Positions 33,255-46,297 of a DNA stretch of 64,000 bases are shown piece by piece. Where the stretch lies: contig NC_030385.2 of NCBI RefSeq assembly GCF_001625215.2, positions 38,465,598 through 38,529,597 of the forward strand, given 5' to 3'. The notes beneath the pieces are model-generated. The model did no database searches. It was not told the origin of the DNA and worked only from the letters and a program-made list of their open reading frames with translations. Numbering within the stretch: position 1 is the first letter of the stretch; each line of letters opens with the position of its first letter. Both the position numbers and the translations under genes were made by a program. Source of the DNA: Daucus carota subsp. sativus. Taxonomy: Eukaryota; Streptophyta; Magnoliopsida; Apiales; Apiaceae.

Positions 33255-33480
33255 ATACTTTTTCAAGAATATTACTCCTTAAAATTAATACATCTATAAT
33301 TAAGCGATATGTATAATATAATTTTCTAGAATATCACTTTATAAAATTAATACACTGATAGTAAAAGTACTACTTATAAGTGCAATTTTTCAAGACATTA
33401 CTCTGTAAAACTAATACGAATAGTAAAAAAATGATTTGTGTAATATTATATTTCAAGAATATCACTCTGCAAAATTAATA
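33255..33480. repeat. Diverged ~63-bp tandem repeat, four copies
   Basis: The core TTCAAGAATAT(T/C)ACTC...AAAATTAATAC recurs near 33261, 33324, 33388 and 33450, about 63 bp apart, each followed by AT-rich sequence with GTAAAA or TATAAT. Copies differ at several positions. Confidence 0.65.
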
Positions 33481-35834
33481 GACGGATGGTAAAATGCAAT
33501 TTGTGCTTCAATTTGATTAACAATTAATTCAAATTTATGGTCTATCAAAAAATAATCGAGTTTCACACATAAATTCAGAACTATTTATAGAGAGTTAATG
33601 AGTACGCTAGCTCCGAGGATATATGAACTTCACTAGCATCAACTGTATAATTAGCATATATACTGTAGTTAGCTATGATAGTTTTAATCTCCTTAATTAC
33701 AATTAGCTAGTGTAATGTGGTTTAATCTGTACTTGCTCTCCTTAATCACATTGGAGCTGTACTTCCTCCTTAATCACAGAGAGAAGATTAGCAACTTGTG
33801 GAGTTCTACTAATTATAAGTAGCAATACGAGAAACACTAAAGACTCAACTGCATGTGCAAGTAGACACGATGCACGGGGACACACAAATATATAGTACAT
33901 TCATCTTTATTCCCCTTGAAACAATAAAAGTTTCTCTGCATAAAAGCCCAAATCTTGGGCGTGCTTATTGTCTTTGCTTAAGAGTATGGTTAATGACTTA
34001 ATGGTGTGCTAGTTAAACAAAATTTTAAAATATATGGTTTCAATGATCTGATAAATCTTGTGCTAAAAATAGCACATTAATATTATAATATGTATTATAT
34101 AAATATAGTATTCTTGATGAACAAATTTTATAAATATAGATAGGTTAAGGTGAACACATTTTACAAGTATAGTACAAACTCAGAAAACTCAAATTAATTA
34201 ATACTTAATAAGAAACCTGTTATTAACAATATTAAGGGAAATAGAAGAAGAATCAGAGATCTAGCATTGTGGGGAACCAAAAACGAGATCGAGAGACTCC
34301 AGTTCATCTACGACGAGACTTGTGAATCACCAATATAAAGACGAATGTATGAATGAACATATATTCCATTGAGTTGTAGTTTGGATTTACATGGACATGT
34401 GAATGAATAAACTTGGAAGAATGTGATATTTCAATGCTATTATTAACAGTCCTTCCGACCACAAGAGCATAAAGTTATGTTGTCCAACCTGTTCAAAGCC
34501 CCATCACAATTTAGAAAAATAATTTGATAGCTTAACACGAAAACACAGAGGTTTAGCATTAATACAAAAGCAAAGGTTTAAAATCTCGACAATTGGTGGT
34601 CCTATATATATATGAATGCAGTGCAAGAATAGAAAGAGGTACAATAATATAGAGGTCACATAAATATCAAGAGAGATCTTGTTGTACCAGCAAATCAAAA
34701 ATTGAGCTGTATATTAATTAGTTGTGGAGAGAATGATGAGGATGGGACCTTGTATCTTTCCAAGTTGCAGCTGTGGAAGCAATGAGACCAACGAGTCTCT
34801 CTGCTGGTGGTACTGGTGGGCGCACAAACATCAGACCACACCATGTTTATATTGCTGTACGGCGATCTCATGTGAGCATTGCTTTTTACACACCAATTTC
34901 GCAATCATTTTCCCACCATAAAGTGTATCCAATGCTTCACTCTCTGCTGTATTTGGTATATACACTGCATTGTTATAACATATACCTGAGTTTTGTATCC
35001 AAGTTGATAGTTTTTGTTTTCTTAATTTGGTTTTGCACAGTGTTGCATATATTTTTTTTATAGTTTTGTAGTTTGAATTCAGTACTTGACAGATAATTAT
35101 AAAACCCAAGATAACCAGCAGGGAAAAGAATCGATACGAGCCTGGGATGTTTTACTATTTGGCAGAGTGCTTCTGCAGTGAGGGCGAAAAAAGATATATA
35201 CATATTTTTATATCAAATATAACTAGTTAGAGAAAGAATTATCTAGGATGTGACATACCTGACTTTAAGAGGCACTTTTAGATATACAGAGATTATGTAT
35301 CAACCATTAAACATCATATGAACCATTTATTGATCTGCTTCAAAATTATGCAGAAGTTAGCTTTACATTCGATCCATCAGTTGAATACATGTAGGTCGAT
35401 AATCAAGCATCATGAGCATATTCATATGTATAACCCATGTGGAGGCTAATAGTCGAGTATCATGCACATATTCATATGTATAACCAAGTAAGAACCCAAA
35501 GAAGTTTACGGAACAAACAATTAAAATACAGCACAAAATTTCGGGTTTCTGAGAATCTGACATTACACAAGAAAGAGCTAGAGCTGGAGTTTCTATACAA
35601 AAGGAGAGACATTGCTCTCATTTTAACCTAAGACGAACAAAGGAGAACAGCAAGCGGCACACAAGCACATTAGGCATGTTGGAAACTCTTTAAAGCTAGA
35701 CTGAAAAGATGCCAGAACCTGTGCTCTGCATTGTATATACTAAGGAGCATAAGAGAGTACTGCTATAAATTATGCATAAGAGATTTAAATTTACTAATAG
35801 CTAGATGCTGATACGAGAACTGTGCACTGTATTG
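33481..35834. other. Intergenic between MIR172 and LPA1
   Basis: No gene I can support. A two-copy tandem duplication of about 50 bp lies at about 35391-35484 (core ATATTCATATGTATAACC). Overlapping ORFs on both strands at 34695-35203 look random. The end nearest 35834 should contain the LPA1 3' UTR. Confidence 0.4.
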
Positions 35835-38800
35835 TTATATTTGGCCAGCTGCCGGCAGATCAGGACCATTAAAAAATGAGCCAACCTTCCCAACAGCTGA
35901 AATGCTATGAGACCGTCTTCTAAGCTTGACTTTTCCAGAGGTGGTCACCTTTTTCCAGATTGAGTCAGACACAGGTTCACTTTTAGTCCTCATAAATCGA
36001 TCAAGATTTTGCTTGTATTTTGCAGTAATTAAACCATCAGTGGACTGATCAGCCAAGACGGGCAAAGGAGCATCCTCGTAGGATTCATCATTGTCTGACC
36101 AGTAACCATTCTCTTGAATATCTTGCATTGCAAGATCTAAATACTCCTCATCAGATTTGGTAGATTCCTCATCCACTGATCCCTCAATCTGTAACCGCTC
36201 GCATAAAGTTCATAGTTAGCAAAAGCTTTCAACATTGTTACAAATCAGAAGATATCACAAAAGGGAAGTAGCTATGATGCAAGTGAGCACAACAGACCAC
36301 TACTACAGTGCATATCAGTAATGTTGTTTCTTTCCTGCTAGAAACAACCCTGAACTACAATCTAGCTCCTGGTTATGCGTATGATTTTAGTTTCGCCATG
36401 TAGATACTATTTTGCAAGTGCAAAAAAGACAGGTACAGATAATGTTTCAAATTGACCATAGGACTAGCAAAAAAATGGTTAGTTACTTCTCAAAACATTA
36501 TGTTTATACCTCTTCTTGAATCTGTTTGAAATCATCATCACTGAAGTCCTCATCACTGTCTACCTCAGGCGGTACATCAATCTCTTCATCGCTGCCATCC
36601 ACAGATTGTTCTTCCATCAGCTGTAAACAGAGAAGAGATATATCAGAAAACATATACCAAGTAAAGAATATCAACTACTACAAACTTCTTGGGAAGTCCA
36701 TCAGAGATTCATAGTGAACTTACCTCCTTGGAAGGTCCATCAGACATTCTTGGTGAGCTACAGCATGAAGAATAATACTTACTACCATTGTCAGTCCCAT
36801 CACCCTTGAAGTCATCAAGACTGCTGGCATGACTAGTACCACCGGTATCACTGACCCAAGCACTGATCCCAAAATTCCCAAACTGCAAATTGACAGTTTC
36901 AGCTTTACCAACAGGAAACAAGCCATCCAAAGGGTTCCCAGACTCATCTTCAGTCATTTGGCCCAAAATGGGCTTCCCATTGCCATCTACAGAGACCAGA
37001 GGCCATGCCTTCGCAACAGAGCCATCAGTGTTCAAAAGCGCCATTAGATGCCTACTCGAACCTTGTCTCTGGATCAGTTGAAACATTCCTTTGGAGCTCA
37101 TTGAGTCAGCAACACACTGATTCCTGTACTCCTCATCAATAACAGTAACTGTATTTGTGGCGGGATCATAAAACTTTTCCCCTGCCTCACGCCTCCGCAA
37201 GCAGCTGAAAACTGTTGCATGGATGGCTGCCACACTCTTGTCAACATTAGTATTGTTAATCTTCGGCACTAAATGTTTGTCGGCTCTGTTGCAAAGATAC
37301 TCTTGGATTGTTCTGATATTCCGAATATATTTTACATACTTGTTCTTTTCAGGATCAAGTGTCATGTACTTTGCACGAACTGCGAACCGTTCTAAGTGTT
37401 TGTCCTCATTTGTAATATATATCATGAATGGTATAATTGAAGGATGTTTCTTCATAAGTCCCATCTGCAAAAAATTAAAAACTAAGTACTACAAACGTAG
37501 TGGGAAACCATGTTGCTAAGAAATGTAACTGCACATTTACTTTACCACAAAATTAAGGCTCAGGTGAACACCCTCAACAACTACTGATTCTTTTCTCTCT
37601 TCCCATCCTGTGATCAACCGATCGAGACCATCAATTACCATCTCACTTTGTGCCTTGTATCCTTCAATAGCCATCAGTTTTGGACTAATCAACTCGGCAG
37701 TGCTTGGACCTCCCTTTGGTGATGTCATTCCACTGTTGGAGTTATCAGATACATCACCCACTGACAGTGAGGGAGAGACTAGTTTCTTCGCCTTTCTTTT
37801 GATCCTGGCTTCTCCAACAGCCACACGATCTAAATATTCCCCGGCATGGTAAGTAGAAGCCCAAAGTAAGGGATTTTGCTTCTCGTCGACAAAACTTCTC
37901 ATCATATGTCGAATTGAGTCTGTTGATATTACAGTTGTTATGCCCAATCTACTACCCTGCAAAATGAATTTAAAGCTTAACAGCTAGAAAAGATGTCTTT
38001 AGGACTTCAATGGCCTTGATTCTATTATTCGCGAGCATGAGAAACCTACCATATCTATGAAGATACTCACTAAATAATCTGTAAGATATGAAAGCATCGA
38101 CTCATATACAGGCATCAATAGAAAAGTTTAAAAAACAGGAAACTTATACAAGGTACATGATCATTGCTAGATTCTAGATACAAATTTATTACAGGTACTG
38201 GGTTTGTCATTGGGACGTGACGTGGTCAGCACTCAACACATCTTTTAAAATACAGCATTCTGAGGAATTTAGAAATAGCATTAATTAAGTAGAGCTAGAA
38301 TTGAAAAATGAAAAATAACTCATGATCAGAAAACATAATAATATAAATTACACGATATAGCCTTCAAATGTACACCATGACTTTTCAAATATTGAGAACA
38401 TTACTGAAGAAATCAATTGAATTAAGATGGATACCAGTAGAGAAGACAAGGTAGACTTTCCACAGCCACTTGTGCCGCACAATAATATAGTAACTGATTC
38501 CTTCCGCTCCCGAATTCTGAAAAATTATGTTTATTTTTATTCACACAATCCAGCTGATATAAAGAGAGTGGAACAGCAGGTTGTTATAGCATGAGGCCAT
38601 GAGCATGTATCTAACAGATAACCATTTGGTCTTGAATCCCCGTATGTCGAACAAATATTAAATGAATAACATATTATGCAAACAGATCTTTATTTTATGC
38701 AAACAGATCTTTATTTAATAGTTTAGATTGGCCAAAAAGAATAACTACGTCATTTAATAGAATATAATGTATGACAGGGAATCTTTCATGCACGTGAACG

Positions 38801-40482
38801 GTATTAGCATGCGCAGTCAACTTCAGAGAAATATAAATACTGTGCAATAATCTACCTGCAAGCTAATACCAGATCTGCCCTCTGATTGGGAGACACATAC
38901 TTGTACTCGGCTAAAGCTTTGCAAGAAACATCCAGGAAGGTTTTTCTTTTAACAATTGCTGTAGTGCGTCTCTTGTACAAATCAAAAGGTTTGCTCTTTC
39001 GTTCACTTTCAGTCCCTGAAACCAAATAATTCTCGCTACTTGGTTTATCAGGAAGCTGTTTAATATCACAGCTATTTTCTTTTACAGGGTGTACTTTTGA
39101 GGATTCCTGCCCTGCTATTACTTGACCCTCTGAAACAAAAGCCTCCACAGAGCAATCACTTTGAACCAATTCAAACACCCTTTTGCTGATCTGATCAAAG
39201 CAAAGACAACAGTTTCAGTGTAACATATAACTTAATATATTTATATTAAACATACATATTTTGACCAAAGATACATATATTGCCCGATATGAGACGGTGA
39301 AATTCAGCAAGACATAACTAATAATAATAGTCCGCGTGCAACATGTAATTTAAATTCTACAGGTTAACTAGCAGAGCAGAATATATTACTAGCCTGCTAT
39401 CACTAAGAATTCATATTAAGGGGAAATAATCGCAAACTCCGTGCAGTGAACATTAAATCCAACTGCATCGGTCCATTTAAGTAAGAATCCATGATATTAA
39501 AATGTAAGAGATACTTTAGAGATTAAAGATTGAAGCCAAAGGTGGGAACATATATGTATAGTGAAGGATGAAAAATGAAGACAAAATAGTTACAAATGCG
39601 GCAGTCAGCGCTAACAACAATGAAATTTACTTCAAAGATCTCCTTACATTTAACTAAATCTTAAATCTTTTTTACGAGTCCAAAGTTTTAGTATGACACT
39701 CAATGTGAGTTCACCCAATTTAAGTGTAAAGTACCGCCAATTAATACAACTCATTTGCAGTTATACTGAATGCTCAATACAAAGGATGAAGAGTTGCAGA
39801 AATCATCACTAAATTTGACTCAATCCAAGACAAGCTCCGCAAATTATGTCTTTGGAGTCAATAAAAGGAAGTAAAACGGGAAAAAAAATGTACTGCAAAT
39901 CAAAAAAACTGAATATTCTTTCACTGAAATCATGGTGCTGGTTGGTAGATTAAAAGTGACGGGATAGCCCAGTAATAAAGACTTATCTTCAATTTATCCC
40001 TCAATTTTAATCGGTAAAATAGATAAACCTACTTATTGAAAATAATAATATAGGTCTAAAATCCACCGACCTCCGCATCTTCGTGATTAATTATATGGAA
40101 AAGAATTCCATAAAGCAAGCACTGACAGAGAAATCGAAAAGTGAAAACTAAAATTAAGTAACAGAACAGTCACATCAATCAATTGTTGAGTCGAATATCA
40201 GGTGTTTTGTTTAATCAAAGCAAAACATAAGCAAACAAAATTAAAAACAGGCCAGCACAAAAGTAATATTAAGAAGTAAATAAAAAGGAAACAAAATAAT
40301 AAAAGTGGAGGGCGAAGCAGAGGATCATGGACCTTGAAAGCATGCCTAGCTTTACATCCCATAAGCTGAAAAGTACTCTGGAGAACCGGCCTCGTGTACC
40401 GAAACGACGTCGCAGCAGCGTCCCTGCCGTCATCTTCGTCGCTCGCCACCACTATGTACAGCACCTTCGTCACTTCCGCCAT
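35835..40482 (-). CDS. LPA1: LPA1-type P-loop kinase (2-phosphoglycerate kinase-like), phytic acid related
   Basis: Homologue of rice LPA1, whose mutants have low seed phytic acid; the exact reaction is not settled. Coding exons 40482-40333, 39190-38856, 38516-38435, 37956-37546, 37464-36724, 36620-36510 and 36188-35835, all GT-AG, join to 727 residues. The start [12 protein letters not shown] followed by [20 protein letters not shown] is the family N-terminus. The Walker A loop GTSGCGKST is at residues 176-184 (exon 3), preceded by [10 protein letters not shown]. Exon 4 has [26 protein letters not shown] and [13 protein letters not shown]; exon 5 has [20 protein letters not shown]. The C-terminal third is acidic and serine-rich ([19 protein letters not shown]), ending [20 protein letters not shown]. 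The ATG sits 3 bases after a likely acceptor, so there is a 5' UTR intron (40586-40485). No defect seen. Confidence 0.94.
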
Positions 40483-40484
40483 TG

Positions 40485-40586
40485 CTGAACAAAACATGAA
40501 ATCAATAAATTAATAAATAAAGAGAGAATGAGAATAAATAAATAGATAAGAATGAGACAGAAATCGAGGTGGTTGTGTGTGTGTAC
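40485..40586 (-). other. 5' UTR intron of LPA1
   Basis: Donor CTCAG|GTACAC at 40587/40586 and acceptor TTGTTCAG at 40485 place a 102-bp intron just before the start codon. A CT-rich tract at about 40768-40783 lies upstream, in the likely promoter or leader. Confidence 0.6.
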
Positions 40587-40589
40587 CTG

Positions 40590-42939
40590 AGAAAGGGATG
40601 GGGAGAGATGGAGAAAGATGTTAGGGTTTATAATAGGAGGAGAAAGCTAGGAGAAGGTGAAGAAGATGACGCGATTTCCAACGCGATCTGGTCGCCATAA
40701 TATGATGAGTGTCAATGAGAATACACGCATCTACTCTTGTATACCTCCACGAGTCACCACCCCCTCTCTCTCTCTCTAATGCAAATACGGACAAACTCTC
40801 CCCCTTTCTATCTCTATCTATCCCTCTGCTTCGCAATTATTATTACTATAATCATAAATCTCTAGTACGAGTATTTTATTTTACGGCCGGGTAAAGATGG
40901 TGGTATATATAGCCATATAGGGGTGTTGTATTGATTATGGAAAACCATTATCCTGTGTCTCGCTTATCTTGTGTCAGATACGGATTAGACTTCTGAATTC
41001 TATTACTTACTGCGGATACTCTTTTTTAATTCGGATTCTCTCGATTACGCGTAACAATTATTACCTCCGTTCAGCCCATTGTTTAAGCTGTGCGGATACG
41101 AGACTCTTGTAAAACATCATTTCATAAATTTTTGAATTAATTTTTTAATGAAAAATTAATTTTAAATTTTTGTTAATAATTTTTTTTATAGAATTTTAAT
41201 TTATAAGAGTTTCAAAATACGTGTCGAAAAAATAACATAAAAAACTATACTGCGAGAGTAGTATTTTTTATTACATGCTTGATTTTTGTTAGATCTCGTT
41301 AATAATAGAATCCTACACAAAATTTCCTATCATTAAAAACTCTTCGCGAATATTTTATGATGTGTCAATAAACACATGATAAACGCTAAATTATGGAAAT
41401 TTGGCTTATATTGACGGTTTCATACTTCTTAATAATTTCGGATCCATTGTGGTAGTGTTTGGGTGAATTTAAAATAAGTGTTTCTTATTTAAAGTAAAGA
41501 AGTGGAGGGTAGAAGAAAGTTAAGAATTATAAGTGATTAAGAGCAACTCTGAGTCCCAAATATAATATTAAAAATGATGTCATAATGATTTTGAACATAT
41601 ATAGGTTCAACTCTAATGATATATCTTATTTTTAATAATATGTTTAAAATTTTATTATTAAATATCCTCTCTCATCATTAATACACAATATAAAGTAAAA
41701 CTGAATTAAAATGAGATAAATGCATATAACTAGAATTTTGCTTAGCATGTAGTCATGTACCATCACGAGCACAACTGAATTTTTCTATCTTAAATTGGAG
41801 TTGGACACGGAGTTTAAGAAAAATATGTGAAGTAAGAATGAAAAGGTAAGAGTAATGGTGGGACCACTTGATATTAAATGTATAAAATAAGCGGTGTATT
41901 CAACTGAAATTTAACAGATGTTACATTAGTCAATGATCTTAATGAATTGTATTTTATTTTGATTTTATGCGGATTTTAGCTAAAATGTCGCATAATTGGT
42001 GTAGAGTCACAATGATTCAAAATCTCATAGATTTTGGCGGGATTTTAAATATCCTAAAATATATTGAACAATCTCACAAAATTCATCATTTTATGAACTC
42101 CAAAAGAAAATCTATCAATATTTGAATATCATCATATTTTAATGGATTTTAAATAATCTCAATTGACTATCATCAAAATTTTTAAGCATAATTTAAAATC
42201 CTAATTTAATACCACCAGATTTTGTGTATAACTTAAATTTATGATTGAATATTTCAGATACAATTTTTTAAATTTGAATTGAATATCCCAGGATCTCATA
42301 AATGAAAAAAAAATCAACTGAGTGGTTCCGAGCTCACGCAATAGTCTGCAAATTACTTGAACCAAGGTAAACCGCACTTAAACAATTTAGTCATGAAATT
42401 TTCTGATCTATTTAGGATTTGTGTATCTAATCTCAGACTCATATCCGTTTTCAAACACGTAATGTACTTTTCGTGTAGTTCTCGTGTATATTTAATATAA
42501 ATATAATAATAAATTTTAATTATATTATATTATAATATTTTAAAATACATTTTTATGTATTATTTAACAAAATATATATTAAATCTTTATATTTGCATAT
42601 AGTTGCGTACAAATCTGTATATGTAAATATATATTTTTTACATAAGAGTATACTTATTTGCTTAAAAGTATTTTTATATTTGGTGTACATGACGTGCCTA
42701 GAATTGCTCCAATTTATTGTTATATATTTTTTTAAATGTTTGAGTGGAAAATAAAATTAATATCTGGAAAACATATTTCGTAATGGTATTACAATTTTAT
42801 TTTCAACTACAATTAATATAGTAAAGTTAACAAATAGAAATAATAAAAAAAGGTATAATTGTATTCCTTGTTATTTAGAAAATAATAATTTCTTATTTTC
42901 AAATCCGAAACAGATATCATAGGAATCATAATAAAAACT
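40590..42939. other. LPA1 upstream region, no further gene
   Basis: Includes the LPA1 leader and promoter. The sequence at about 41066-41265 resembles a diverged Stowaway-like element (ACCTCCGTTCAGC to GCGAGAGTAGTA) but the ends are poor. The stretch at about 41880-42330 begins GGTGTATTCAACTG like a known class of plant MITE, yet lacks a matching right end. No ORF of interest. Confidence 0.4.
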
Positions 42940-43252
42940 GGGAATTTATCAAAAATATCGTTTTTTCTAAAAAAATTTGCGATATTAGTATATTTGGAAA
43001 AAAATTAGCAAAAATTCTAATTTTTAAGAAATATTTGCAAAAATACCATCAGCAACTAGATGCAACCGGATGCAACTTCAGTTAATTGACCCCACAGGGG
43101 TTGCAAATATGGTTGCATCTGGTTGCATGCGATTGCGTACAGTGTTTTTGCAAATATTTTTAAAAGTTTGGTATTTTTGAAAAATATTTAAAAAAAGATA
43201 TAGTGTTTTTGCTAAAAATAATTTTGGATTTAGGTATTTATGAGAAAAACCC
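42940..43252. mobile_element. Foldback/MULE-like MITE
   Basis: 313 bp. The left end GGGAATTTATCAAAAATATC is complementary, with gaps, to the right end (GGTATTTATGAGAAAAACCC). The blocks TTTGCAAATATTTTT and GCAACTAGATGCAACCGGAT / GGTTGCATCTGGTTGCA also pair around the centre. Flanks ATAAAAACT and ATAAAAATA agree at 7 of 9 positions. Confidence 0.6.
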
Positions 43253-46200
43253 ATAAAAATATTGATTTTTATTTCCAACTACAATTTAGTATAATAAAAT
43301 TTAATAAATAAGAATTATAAAAAAGAATATATCTGAGGGTTCATGTGCAGTCCGGCCGAACACTTTAAAGCTTAAACATGTTCAACTCTCCGTGTGAAAT
43401 CACAATTCCGTGCGCGGAATTCAATCCCTTTCATATATTTCTGCCAAGCTTTTTTTAATACCGTTAGAAAATCAAATCATCGGCCTAAATCTATCAGAAT
43501 ACTTTTAATATTCATGAAAATACCAGTGTCGGGTCGTACTAGAAAAGAATAATCGTAGATGCCTTGCACTAGTATGCTTGTCCCAAAAAATGATAGTCCA
43601 CTGGAAATATAAAAGAAAAAGAAAAAAAAACTGGGCAGATGAAAAAAATTAATATATATATTATTAATGACATAAATAAAGTATAATTGTTCACAGGGAT
43701 TCAGATCTTAACTCTAGATTTTAAAGATATATGAAAAGGACATTCAGCTAACAAGATTTTGATCGTCAATTCTTGCGAGCCTACAGTATTAAAGAATAAT
43801 AAAGAGAAAAAATGGACCATAACAAGTTGACATAAACTGTCAACAAAGAATATAGAGTATTCAATATAGGAGTGTGACACCAAAAGGTTTTGATTGTTCA
43901 CATTTATGGATAATTAGATGTTACACATGCGTGTGTATATCTGTGTAAGCAGGTAAGCTGTCATTATTCCACAAATCCAGTGGATTAATATTTAAACAAA
44001 TAATGTCGGGTATAAAAATATCTGTTTGGATTTTATTTTGCAATTATATTAATGAAATTCTCTACGGAAAGTATCACATATTGCAACTGTCATCGGCCCT
44101 TAAAATTTAACATATAAGATATTTGCTCTGTGATATCGATTACCTTCATTGACAATATTTTATAACTAATATATTATTATTTACATTATTAATATATTAT
44201 TTTAATATTATAATTTTATTATTTGTCTCTAGAGATCGGCCAAATATAATTTACATAGGTGTGTTTGCGATAATTTTAGATAAGGATGATGCATGGTGGG
44301 AGTTTACAAAATTTTATATATTATTTAATAAACTTTATTTATGATTTGATTTATTAAATTTCAGTGAAGTATTTTAAAGGGTTGAAAATACTATAACATG
44401 TTTTAAAATAAAATTATCAAATTATATAAGATTTACTATTTGAAGATAAAAGTTTAGAACCGGTGTTAATTGTTTTGGCGGATCCCCACGGAACGAACAT
44501 ATGTGTACCAGTTATTGAAAAATATCAACAAAATATACTTTTAAGCAGATTACTATATCTTTTATATGACTTAATAATCCTGATATTTGATTTATATAAA
44601 ACAAAATATAATAATTAATATAACTTTCTTCAAAAAAATAATTAATAAAACTATATTTATTTCACTCCCAAGATTTATAGTAACTGTTTATGACCGAGGA
44701 AGCCGATTTTTCCATATGACACATTTGTAATCATAGCCTATCACCTCGACTGGTGTGATTTGGAAAGATGAGGCAACATGGGCTCATCACTGAGCTATAG
44801 ATAAGAGTCTGGCGAGGAGTGTTTTGCTACAAATTGACGCGAGTTTACTGACAGCACCGGGAAAATGCTGTGAATTCTTGCTTGTTTCTGCATAAATCTT
44901 ATCATGATCTTAAAAACTCACTATTCTACTCGGTTTCATTAGATTATATAAATATATTTGAGATGGTTTTTTTTTTCCTAAGTATTTGAGACGGGGTTGT
45001 ATACAGTTTCACAGATTATTTGAATTTTTATTAATTAAAATTTTTTATATAAACTTTTATTCAAAAACACAAATATAAAAAGATAAATTATAAAATTATA
45101 TTTTACATAACCACGTGTCAATACAAAATCTGGTCAATAGTTTCCAAAATTAAATTTAATACTTATGTGCTCTTGTATATAAAATTAGAACGCTATAATA
45201 TTTTAATTAAAATTGAAACATGAACGCTTAATTTTTATACAAGTTCAAATCGTGTATGTTGTATAATATTAAGTTCAATTCAAAGTTAAAATAATGGAGT
45301 TATGTAACGACTCTACCAACACTTCACAAAAAGTTAAGAAAGGAGCGGGCATTGTCAAAAATAAAAGAAAATGATTATCTGCACAGAAATGTGTTTTGGG
45401 CCACCAATGTCTGATGTCGACTGGAGCGGTGTGTTTCTTCATGTCCGTTGATGTGATTCCCATCTTCTCGCTTGTTCTCACTTGTCAGACAGTACACTAC
45501 TGTACTTATATTATTCGATGTGTGTATGAACTGTAATACTCCCTCCCTCCGCTGGGAAGGAGTTACATAGCTTCGGGAGGAGGCGGCATGTGTTTTAATT
45601 TTTTTTTATAAAATATAGTTTTATGAATGATGTCAAATCTCATTTTTTTGGAATGAAAAATTAAATTTAATATTTTCGTTCAGAAATAAAAAATAAAAAG
45701 TATAAAAATAAGTATCTTATAATGTTTGCCAAGTAATACAAAAAATTGTATATGAAATATCAAATTTAACGTATTTACAGTTTGCTCTTCGCTATTCTAT
45801 CTTTGCTGTTCTCTCTTTGCACCGTAAACTCTACAATCGAGCTTCAAGTCTTCGACTTGGAACTAAAAGACTAGTCCGTTAAATTATATTAATTTAATTT
45901 CCATGTATTACACTCTTTTTATATTTAAAGAATGTACTATAATTTTAACAGTAGTTATAAATATATTACCATAATATTACTTAATTGTCATCAAGATCAA
46001 GTTTCCGAATAATGTGTGACAATTAATAGTAACAACTAGTTTCATTTAAATACAGATTTTTATTGTTGAAGATTTTTTTTACAAGTATTAAACATCATTA
46101 TTTATGAGACTTGTGCACTTTGAAGTTGGCAAGTACCCCCAAAGAAGTTCCTCCCATCAATAACAGTTTATTCCGAAATAGTACCAAGAGTTGTGTCAAA

Positions 46201-46297
46201 ACTTAGTGAAAAAACTAATCATACATGTGACAAAGCTAGAGGTCCAAAATGTTGTGACCCCCACAATTTTATACTAATGGCTTCAATAATTCAGTCA
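43253..46297. other. Intergenic between LPA1 and CPN60 alpha
   Basis: AT-rich, no gene. At 45540-45790 a truncated Stowaway-like copy starts CTCCCTCCCTCCGCTGGGA and shows the AAAATATAGTTTTATGAA interior but no right terminus. The ORF at 45275-45481 has no family features. Confidence 0.45.

Noticed and set aside
34695-35203. Overlapping ORFs on both strands up to 96 codons
   Set aside because: Mutually overlapping, no family features, no matching splice signals.
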